From Neoceratodus forsteri (lineage: Eukaryota > Chordata > Ceratodontiformes > Ceratodontidae): a stretch of 64,000 nucleotides of DNA. Position numbers and translations under genes: made by a program. Positions 56,201-64,000 of this stretch are shown here, in pieces (position 1 is the first letter of the stretch; every line of letters starts with the position of its first letter). The stretch spans positions 1,247,097,001 through 1,247,161,000 of the forward strand of contig CM057452.1 of assembly GCA_016271365.2 (NCBI GenBank). The letters run 5' to 3'. The notes under the pieces were generated by a model, which worked only from the letters and a program-made list of their open reading frames with translations, ran no database searches and had not been told where the DNA came from.

Positions 56201-57250
56201 TGCCAGAACAAATGCTTATAATATAACTTTTTATAATAATGCACTTAAATTCATCTTGGGCCTTACTCAAAAATTATTTTCATAAATTATCAAAAATAAT
56301 AATTCACATATGATATTAACCTGTGCTCTCCAGATTTAAATATAACAGTAAATAACATTGCTTTCTGCACTTATAATTATGAAAAATGTATATTTTATTT
56401 ACACCTATACAATAATTCTAAATATTCCTCGTTAGCATAAATATCAAGCATAATACTATAAACATCAACAAAATTGTTTTAGGAAATTAAGCTAACTAAT
56501 AAAATAAATTTTAGCCAACAAACAATGCAAATGAATAAGTAATACTACGCATAATAAATGGTAATAGTTATACTAAACTTTTATCATACTTAGTATTTAT
56601 CTTAACCATACATAAGAACATGCAAACTTATACAACTGATGTCTCAGATTATTTCTGTATAAAACTTGTTTAAAACTTCACAGCATGTAAAATGGAAGTT
56701 GTTCTTCTCCTCTCAACTTATAACTCTTGGTTGAGTCTGGCTATGGAAGAAAAGTTTCTTGTCAGCTAACCTTCTTGATCCTGAAACTTACTGGCATGGG
56801 CAAACACTGCAAGTTGAATTTTCTTTGCTGAAAGTCACTTTACCAAATGTCAGTTTTTGAATTTGTAGAACACAGCTTCAATCTGCACAGTCCATAGCAA
56901 TACTCATAGCATGTAAAATGTATTTTATATGAGAACTGGCAACAACTCATTACATCAGTGTTTTGTACCATACTTTTACAAAACTCAGTTTTAACTTTTT
57001 AAATTATACAAAATAATTTTTATTTTAAAGCTTTTACTATATACCCTTTTTCTATAGGTAAAAGTAAAATGTTTTGTTACTTTCCCAGTTAAGTGATTTA
57101 AATTACTTAACTATTAATTAAAAATGAATTAGTGAAAGTAATTAAAACTATAGTTATATTTCTGGTGTTAGAAGTTGTTCTTCTTTCAACTTAGAACTCT
57201 TGGTTGAGTCTGGTCTGGCTTTGGATTAAACTTGGTAAGCTTTTCTATTA
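56201..57250 (-). repeat. 5' LTR, rearranged
   Basis: It starts TGCCAGAACAAATGCTTAT. Blocks in terms of the other LTR: A (56,201-56,695), C (56,696-56,905), B (56,906-57,175), then the beginning of C again (57,170-57,225), and a short AAACTTGGTAAGCT block. So B is missing from its normal place, and a B-C junction is repeated downstream. The outer end is not defined. Confidence 0.75.
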
Positions 57251-57439
57251 TTAACAATACTTTTAACATAGCACACCTTTGGATGAAAGTTTATAAGGGA
57301 CAAAGTACTAGGAATACTAAGATACAGTGCTAATTATGTACAGTGAAAAATAGTAAAACAAGTAGATTTTCATTGTAACACTTGGTGCTTGAGATAATTT
57401 TGGGGAAATAACAAAAAGAAAATAAGAGAAAGGTTCCAG

Positions 57440-57870
57440 TATGGTAAATGCAATGTTCTACATTCTAAAGGCAGGGAGATCAGAGGGCTGTGGGTTCAGT
57501 TCCCACATCTGGCACTTGGGTTAATATCCCAGTACTGACACTGTAGTACAGCATGAGAGGGGTGCTACACTTCTGAGGTGCCGTCTTTCGGATGAGACAT
57601 TAAACTGAGGTCCCATCTACCTGGATTGGTGGTAATTCAGGTGGATGTTAAAGATCCCATGGCATTTATCGAAAAGAGTAGGGGAATTTCCCCTGTGTCC
57701 TGGCCAAATTTCCCTCATTCACTAAAAATACCACCAGCAGCTTAATCTGGTTCAAGATCAGTTGCCATTCATCTGTATCCCCCTTCCCCGGGTCGTGCCT
57801 GAAAATAGGCAGGATTTGTCTAGTGCACTTACCCGGTCAACAAAAACTAAATAAATAAATAAAATAAAAA
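57440..57870 (+). mobile_element. V-SINE-type element, near complete
   Basis: tRNA-like head with B box GGGTTCAGTTCC (57,492), then a central segment including GTCTTTCGGATGAGACATTA and GAAAAGAGTAGGGGAATTTC (57,584-57,690). This is the strongly conserved segment I associate with vertebrate V-SINEs. The 3' part ends GTGCACTTACCCGGTCAAC and an (AAAT)n tail. Copies of its parts are at 22,755 and 45,946. It keeps the central segment intact. Confidence 0.8.
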
Positions 57871-58500
57871 GATATAAAAAGAAATCAAGTTTTATAAAAA
57901 AACAAATTAAAAGAGTGGAAACATTGTGTATTACTGGAAAAATAGATTAAATAGGCCTGTAGCCTGTATATAAGAGTGCTGGGGGATTGCATCACTGGTT
58001 TGACAAATAAAAGCATTATATTATCCCTGCCACTTAAAGCATCTTATAGCCACTTTCGGGTAACTAAAAGGCCTAGGGAGCATAACTAATTCCATTTTTT
58101 TGAATTGAACCTTTTTATTTGTGTATCTGTACCTGTACCTGGTATTTGTATGTATATCTGTATCTGTGTGCATATTAGTGTTACAAATTACTTCATTTCA
58201 CATTTTAGACTCATTCTGATGTTAATGATGGCACAAGACCAGTGGTTTGAGAAGTTTCAATATAATATGCAGTGGTATCCATACAATATGCATTCATATT
58301 ATGAACAGTGATAGTCGTGTGTCACATCAGCCTAAGACAAGGTCTAATACTAATATATATATGGTCTGAAACAAATACAAATGTTTTTGAGTAATATTTA
58401 TATCAGTACTTGTCAAAGAGTGCAGTATTTGTGTTCAGTTGTCCAAAATTCAATAGCTATATAAAGTACAGAATTTGTTTGCAGTTGTCCTAAATTCTGC
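57871..58500. other. No recognised feature
   Basis: AT-rich flank; repeated TGTCC/GTCTAAA-type words near 58,440-58,510 only. Confidence 0.5.
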
Positions 58501-58502
58501 AG

Positions 58503-59521
58503 TTGTCTAAAGTGCAGAAGATAGGACCCAATCAGTTAGACTTGGTAATTCCACATCCCCCCTTTCCAGTCAGTACTGCTGTCCCTCAAGGCTCCGTCCT
58601 TGGTCCAATCCTCTTCTCAATTTTCATAAATGACCTCCCTTCTGCCTGCACCTCAGCATCAGTACATATGTACGCTGATGATACAGTTCTGTTTGCCTCT
58701 GGCCCCTCTCCCACAGAGTTAATGACCTGTCTGCAGCTGGACTTTGATAATGTTCAGTGCTGGTTCCAGTCAAATAAGCTGGCTCTGAACACCAAGGAAA
58801 CGGTCCCCATGACCTTTGGCTCTAGACAAAATCTAGCCAAGATTGCTGTTCTCCCATCTTTCTGTACCCTGGATGGGTCCTCAGTTGAAGTTGTCCCATC
58901 TTTTAAATACCTCAGTGTTTGGCTAGACAGCCATCTCTACTTTTCCGAACATGTGGATGCTATTTGCAAAAACCTCCATACCAAACTCTGTGCACTTGAC
59001 CACAATGGCAGCTGCATCATTCTGCAGGCCTGCAGAGCTGTTGTTCAGAAAATGATCCTGCCTTTTTTTGACTATGAAGACATTGTCTATAATACTGCTC
59101 CTAAATACACCTTATCCAGACTAGACTCACTCTCTTACACTCCTCCTGCCACTTTGCTCTTGACGCTACACCTTGTACCCACCACTGCTCTCTCTATACC
59201 TCCCTCTCCTTCCCTTCCCTTGATGACAGACACCTGGCCCATTGAGCCTCTTTCATAGGCAAATACTTGCTGGGCTTTCTCCCTTGCTACCTTACTTCCA
59301 TCATCTCCCTGCCCACACCCTCTCATTATACCCTTAGCAGTGCATTTTTCTGCTCCCTTGCTCTCCCTCGCAGGTCCTCCATGGCTGGTCAAGCTGTTTT
59401 CTTCTACCACTTCTGCAAACTCTGGAACACACTCCCATCACACATCTGGCCTACCTCATCCTCTTTCTCCCTTGCCCCACTCCTGTTCGAACTTATCTAT
59501 CCCTCTTTCAGCAGCTTCTAA
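58503..59521 (+). pseudogene. L2-like LINE ORF2, RT motif B to C-terminus
   Basis: 251-residue frame 58,503-59,258: VPQGSVLGPILFSIFINDL (motif B), HMYADDTVLFASG (motif C, both Asp intact), NKLALNTKETVPMTFGS and FKYLSVWLDSHLYFSEHV (thumb), PFFDYEDIVYNTA. A frameshift near 59,140-59,200 leads to the frame 59,267-59,521 with FCKLWNTLPSHI, the terminal block. 5'-truncated before motif A. Only one break across 1 kb. Confidence 0.85.
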
Positions 59522-59985
59522 CCTCCTCCCATTCATCTGCATAAGGTCACTCAGTCTGCAAAGACCCACATTTTGGGTCCTCTATTTGAACCTCTCACTT
59601 GAATGTCTAGGCCTTCTGACATTAACACTGGGAGGGAGCACTCCTGACTTCCTCCAGTAGCAGGCTTCTATCCCTGAGGGTCAGTTGTCCACCTCCCCAA
59701 TGCTCCTTTTCCCCTTCACTTCCCTTCACTACCCCCTCACCCACTCATCTCCTCCTCTTCTTATCTCCCTTTCAATCTTTTTCTCCTGCTTACCACTCCC
59801 GTGAACATATGTTTATTCACTGTCTATTACATGAACTGCCATTCTAGTTTTTCTAAGGGTGCAAATGTGTGCATATGTGTAAATACCAGTATGTTTACCT
59901 GTATTTTAATCATTCTAACTACTACTGTATTGCCATTCTAGTGTACTTAAGGGTGCATTTGTGCTCATAGGTATAAATACCTGTT
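59522..59985 (+). mobile_element. 3' UTR of the L2-like LINE with terminal 94-bp duplication
   Basis: GCCATTCTAG-x-AAGGGTGCA-x-TAAATACC occurs at 59,838 and 59,932. The 3' end abuts the 3' end of the opposite-strand L2 copy at about 59,985. Confidence 0.6.
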
Positions 59986-61105
59986 CAAGTTCAAGTTTAT
60001 TGCAGGAAAGACTCCGTTGAGCAAGCTCATTCACAAGGAGGTCTTGAGTCATATGCACATACAATTCACAATTACATAGATAGGAGATATACAATGTATG
60101 ACAACAGGAGGATAATTATATACAATTAAGAGGTATATACAATGGACATTCTTATACTGTGTATGCTATGCATTTCAGAGTTAGCCTAGTCCTATATAGT
60201 GCAACACATTTCAGTTTAAAACAAAAGAGGGCCAGCTGGTACATGGGGAGTTGTCTAGGCATTGGGGGCCTAGTTGTACCTACATATGTCTTTTAATTTA
60301 GAGATGGCTAATGATTTGAAGAAGTTAGTTGATACAGTGCAGGTTAGCTTCAGCATGGTTTGAAGTTGGTTCCAAATATTTGGTAGGGTGTATGAGACAG
60401 CTCTTTGTCCGGCTGTGGTACATGTCCTGAGAATATCTAGTAGGATAAGGTCGGATTTCCTTAGCGAGTAGGCGCTGTGCAAGATATGTATGAGTGACGT
60501 CAGATAGGCCGGCAATTTGTGAAGTAGTAGTTTGAAGGTCCGAATGTCAGCGTGGAGGAGACATCTGGTGGTCAGGGAGGAGCACCCAACTGCTGCATAA
60601 AGATCACAGTGATGGGTCCTGTACACCAAGTTGGTAATGAAGCAAAGAGCGTGGTGGTAGAGTACGTCCAGTTTTGATAGGCTAAGGGTTGGGGAGGATA
60701 TAAAGATAATGTCTCCGTAATCCAGCAGGGGAAGGAAAGTTGCTTGGACCAGTCTTTTACGAATTGCAAGAGAAAAGAGGGTCCTATTTCTGTAGAAGAA
60801 ATCCAAACATGCTTTAAGCCACTTTAATAGATCCTCGATGTGGTCTTGGAAGGAAAGCTTGTTGTCTATCCACATACCTAGATATCTGAATTTGTCTACG
60901 ACTTCCAAGGGTTCACCTAGGGAGGTAACCATGAAGTTTTCAGTTGTGGTAGGTAGAGCATCAGTCACGGCAAGTCTCGAGAAAATCATTCTTTTAGTTT
61001 TTTTGGGCATTTAGGAGCAGCTTGGCATTGATAAGGTTGCTTCCTAGCTGAATGAAGTCAGCTTGGAGTGTTTCCCTGACTTTAGTTAAGGATGAGCCTG
61101 ACGTG
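59986..61105 (-). pseudogene. L2-like LINE ORF2, C-terminal half
   Basis: A 246-residue uninterrupted frame 61,010-60,270: FRYLGMWIDNKLSFQDHIED, TFLPLLDYGDIIF, HALCFITNLVYRTHHC, SYTLPNIWNQLQ and a basic tail ending CRYN. This is the thumb and C-terminal domain after the RT core. A KxxKMIFS start follows one frame break at about 61,010; to 61,100 the upstream residues (KVRETLQADF) still match. 3' UTR with TTCAAGTTCAAGTTTATTGC at the left end. 5'-truncated at the CR1 junction. Confidence 0.85.
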
Positions 61106-61379
61106 TACATAGATACATAGACAGTGTCAGCAGATAAGGGCCTATGGCCCACCCAGTTTGCCCATTTCAGCTTGTAAGTTCAGTTTATGTTTTCCTAGAA
61201 GTCTGTTGCCCCTTACCCCTGACCTCCAGAATTCCTTTATGTCTATCCCATGCATTCTTTAAATCCTTGGATTGTTTCAGCCCCACCTACTTCCTCTGGC
61301 AGGGTGTTCCTCTTGTCCACCACCCGTCTGTGAAGAAATTCTTCCTCACGCTTCCTCTGAATCGCCCCCTCCTCCAACT

Positions 61380-62466
61380 TCATCCCATGCCCTCTAGTCC
61401 TGGAACATCTTTTTCACTTAAAAATAATGTATTCCTGCACCCTGTTCCTCCTCTGTAAGATACTTGTATGTCTCTATCATATCCCTCTCTCGCTCCTCTC
61501 CTCCAGGAGTACATGTTCAGTTCCTTCAACCTGTCTTCATAGGACTTGTGATGCAATCCATGCACCATCTTTGTTGCTCTCCTCTGAACCTTCTCTACCC
61601 TGTCTATGTCCTTACATAGGTATGGTCTCAGAACTGTACAGTGTACTCCAGGTGGGGCCTCACTAGTGTCTTGTGTAGTGGAATTATGACCTCCTTTTTC
61701 CTGCTGGTGATGCCCCTGCCTATGCATCCCAGCATTCTATTTGCTTTACCTGCTGCCCTGTCACACTGTTTCCCTACCTTGAGGTTATCAGAGATGATAA
61801 CCCCAAGATCCCTTTCCTGCTTGGTGCATGCTATATCCTCACCCCCCAACTGATATATTGTGCCAGGGTTTTTGTGCCCCATATGCATTATCTTGCATTT
61901 ATTTGCATTGAATTTCAACTGCCAAACCCCTGACCATTCTTCAAGTTTCTGCAGGTCCTTCTCATTCTGTCTACACCCTCTGGTGTGTCTACTCTGTTAC
62001 AGAGCATTGTGTCATCAGCGAACAGTGAAATTCTGCCTTCTAGGTCCTGCACAATGTCACTGATGAAGATGTTGAATAGGACCGGTCCCAGCACTGATCC
62101 CTGTGGTACCCCACTGGTCACTCTTCCCTCTGTGGAGTGACAGCCATTTACCACCACCCTCTGTGTCCTGCCACCCAGCCAGTTACCTACCCACCACACT
62201 ACTGTCCTGCCCACACCCATAGTCCCCAGTTTGTGTAATAGTCTTCTATGTGGCACAGTGTCAAAGGCCTTGCTGATGTCCAGATAAGCCATGTCCACTG
62301 CCCTCCCCTGATCCACCTCCCTAGTTACCCAGTCAAAAAATTCAATGAGGTTGGTCTGACATGACCTCCCCCTGGTGAAACCATACTGCCTTGGGTCCTG
62401 TAGTCCATTGACAACCAGATGTTCCACCAATCTCTCCTTCAGTAGTGTTTCCATGATCTTCCCCAC
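61380..62466 (-). pseudogene. CR1 ORF2 reverse transcriptase and thumb
   Basis: Frame 62,466-61,915 (183 residues): ERLVEHLVVNGLQDPRQYGF and RGRSCQTNL (fingers), MAYLDISKAFDTVPHRRLL (motif A), WLGGRTQRVVVNG, SGVPQGSVLGPVLFN (motif B), SLFADDTMLC (motif C). All catalytic residues intact. The frame shifts at about 61,915 into 61,918-61,628 (CKIMHMGHKN, ERDLGVIISDNLKV, LVRPHLEY) and again into 61,727-61,380 (VQRRATKMVHG, RLKELNMYSWRRGAREG). Copies CR1 RNA at the target nick; dead here because of the frameshifts. Confidence 0.9.
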
Positions 62467-62550
62467 TACTGAGGTGAGGCTGACTGGTCTGTAGTTCCCT
62501 GCTTCCTCTTTGTTCCCACTTTTGTATAAGGGGACTACATCTGCTGTCCT

Positions 62551-64000
62551 TCAGTCTTTGGGTACCTCCCCTGTTTCCAGTGATTGGCTAAACAGGATAG
62601 CCAGAGGTTCAGCCACCACCTCTCTTAGTTCTTTAAGGACCCTGGGGTGCACCCCATTTGGTCCCATTGCTTTATCAACTCTTATTACTTCCAGTTCCTT
62701 CAGGACCCTTTCTTGTGTAAAGGGACTTGTGCCCATTTCTGCACCATTCTCACCCCTTGTACTCCCTTCAGACCCATTACCCTTCTCTTCCTCAGTAAAG
62801 ACTGAGCAGAAATACCTGTTCAATATGTCAGCTTTACTGTTGTCATCCTCCACGCGGCCCCCATCCTCCCCCTTCAGTCTCACTATCCCTCCCTTTGTCT
62901 TTCTTTTTTCACTTATGCACCTGTAAAAGGTTTTGTCCCCTCTACCACTAATTTTGCAATGTGTTCTTCTGTCTGAGCTTTGGCTTCCCTGACTGACCTC
63001 CCTGCCTCCCTTTGCTTCTCCCGGTACTTCTCCCTATCCCCTTCTGCCTGTGTCTTTTTGTGTTGCCTGAATGCAATCTTTTTGGCTTTCACTTTCTTTG
63101 CTACCTCTTTGGAAAACCATAATGGTCTCATCTTCCTTTTCCTCTTGCTAACCTGCTTAATGCATAATTCTGTTGTTCTTGTAATCCCCATTTTAAATAC
63201 TGCCCACTGTTACTCAACCCCTGATTCCTGCCCCATTCCCCTTAATGCCTCTTTCAAGTATCTCCCCATTTTCCCAAAGTCTGCCCCCCTAAAATCCAGG
63301 ATACGTGTTTTTGTGTGGTTTGGTTCTGCTCTTTCTGTGATTTCAAACCACAATGACTGGAGGTCACTGTTCCCCAGGTGCTCCCCCACTGTTACCCCAT
63401 CACACTGTCCCTGTATGTGAGCACAAGGTCCAGTATTGCCTTCTGCTGAGTTGGTTCCATGACCAGTTGCTTGAGGAAGGCACCCTGAAGGAGTCCAGGG
63501 TAAATCTGCTCCTAGTTGATGCTGCTGCTGGGATGCTTCAGTCCACGTCTGGAATATTGAAGTCTCCAACCAGTACTACCTCACCCTTGTCTGCCATGCT
63601 TTGGATGGCTAGCATCAGCTTCCTATCTGTTTCTTCCTCCTGGGCTGGTGGTCTATAGACCACACCTGTGTGGATGGCTGTCCCCATTTTCCTTTCCATC
63701 TTAACCCACAGTATTTCTCCCCCATTTTGTTCCTCCTGGATCTCTGTGGCCCTTATGTCATTTTTTCACATACAGTGCCACTCCTTCTCCCTTCCTGCCT
63801 GCTCTGTCTCTTCTGAATATGTTGTAGCCAGGTATGGCCATCTCCTAGTCATGGTTATCATTACTCCAGGTTTCAGTGATGGCCACAATGTCCAGGTCTG
63901 ACTGCACCATGACAGCCTCCAGATCTTCCATCTTGTTGCTAAGGCTCCTGGCATTTGCACACATGGCTTTCCATGATTTGACCTCCCTAGACTGTTTCAC
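62551..64000 (-). pseudogene. CR1 ORF2 endonuclease and linker
   Basis: GDFNIPDVDW at about 63,560 keeps the catalytic GDFN. FEITERAEPNHTKTRILDFR and ADFGKMGRYL (63,340-63,250) are the end of the endonuclease. Frame 63,191-62,913 (RKRKMRPLWFSKEVAKKVK, then a Lys/Glu/Arg-rich helix) is the linker, and 62,883-62,551 (ILNRYFCSVF, VLKELEVIRVDKAMGPNGVH) the region just before RT. Frames change at about 63,200, 62,900 and 62,500. The N-terminal part lies beyond 64,000. Confidence 0.85.

Larger units (their letters stand above)
47715..57250 (-). mobile_element. Degraded endogenous-retrovirus-like LTR element
   Basis: Minus-strand element bounded by direct repeats starting at 47,715 and 56,201. The inner edge of the right-hand (5') LTR is followed after 4 nt by a primer binding site, then a ~350-nt leader, gag, and protease. 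No RT, RNase H, integrase or env motif was found. A LINE, a MIR-like SINE and a fold-back element are inserted. LTR outer limits are uncertain. It is an old, defective copy. Confidence 0.7.
61106..64000 (-). mobile_element. CR1 LINE, 3' tail through endonuclease (runs off the window)
   Basis: The 3' end at 61,106 reads TACATAGATACATAGACAG (antisense of the tail). Then come C-terminus, RT and endonuclease in order to the window edge, nearly 2.9 kb of ORF2. It shares the 'ggcccacccagtttgcccat' 3' block with copies at 6,110 and 47,040. Confidence 0.88.

Noticed and set aside
1..64000. Host protein-coding exons, CRISPR arrays, bacterial operons, rRNA genes
   Set aside because: Every convincing protein motif belongs to a transposable element. 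Tandem repeats have no spacer/repeat structure of CRISPR, and no ribosomal RNA or operon signatures are present.

Overview
The window is eukaryotic, repeat-dense intergenic DNA from a vertebrate. I see no host gene, rRNA, functional tRNA or CRISPR array. The repeats are those of jawed vertebrates: CR1 and L2 LINEs, a Tx1/L1-clade LINE, Tc1/mariner, hAT, Ty3/Gypsy and endogenous-retrovirus-like remnants, a MIR-like CORE-SINE, and a V-SINE-type element with its conserved central segment. The mix and the deep nesting fit a large, slowly purged genome (lungfish, amphibian or similar). That placement is inference; no lineage marker proves it.

Layout. 1-1.68 kb: 5' part of a CR1 (minus). 1.69-4.2 kb: Tx1/L1-like ORF2 (minus) with a duplicated 100-bp segment at its broken 5' end. 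4.6-8.7 kb: decayed L2 and CR1 copies, one carrying a 0.59-kb tRNA-headed SINE. 9.2-16.1 kb: tRNA-derived SINEs, a Harbinger-like MITE, a 72-bp minisatellite, a second 0.59-kb SINE with a perfect 16-bp target duplication, a CR1 3' end and a fold-back element. 16.1-17.0 kb: LINE ORF1. 19.2-20.8 kb: structurally complete Tc1 element with a dead transposase. 21.2-21.8 kb: Gypsy RT scraps. 22.3-27.6 kb: array of a ~380-bp repeat family, including an inverted copy and a third 0.59-kb-type SINE.

28.28-38.90 kb: a 10.6-kb hAT transposon bounded by an exact 8-bp duplication. It holds a minus-strand transposase pseudogene with BED finger at its right end and a convergent plus-strand gene-like remnant at its left end. 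A ~1-kb imperfect palindrome and two tandem arrays lie between them. 39.6-42.9 kb: a ~420-bp tandem repeat with a tRNA-like Pol III core in each unit; one unit is split by a LINE that is itself split by another LINE. 42.94-43.5 kb: fourth member of the 0.59-kb SINE family.

44-47.5 kb: palindrome, tandem duplication, SINE scraps, CR1 3' end. 47.7-57.2 kb: degraded retrovirus-like element (minus) with long rearranged LTRs, a proline-type primer binding site, gag and protease but no recognisable reverse transcriptase; a LINE, a MIR-like SINE and a fold-back element have inserted into it. 57.4-64 kb: V-SINE, two convergent L2 copies, and a CR1 ORF2 with most domains present.

Nothing here works as a pathway. 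The relationships are of insertion order: SINEs sit in L2 and repeat arrays, LINEs in LINEs in satellite, Tc1 near Gypsy remains, SINE/LINE/fold-back in a provirus. The best candidates for something undescribed are the two-gene 10.6-kb hAT, the four-member long SINE family, and the tRNA-core tandem repeat.
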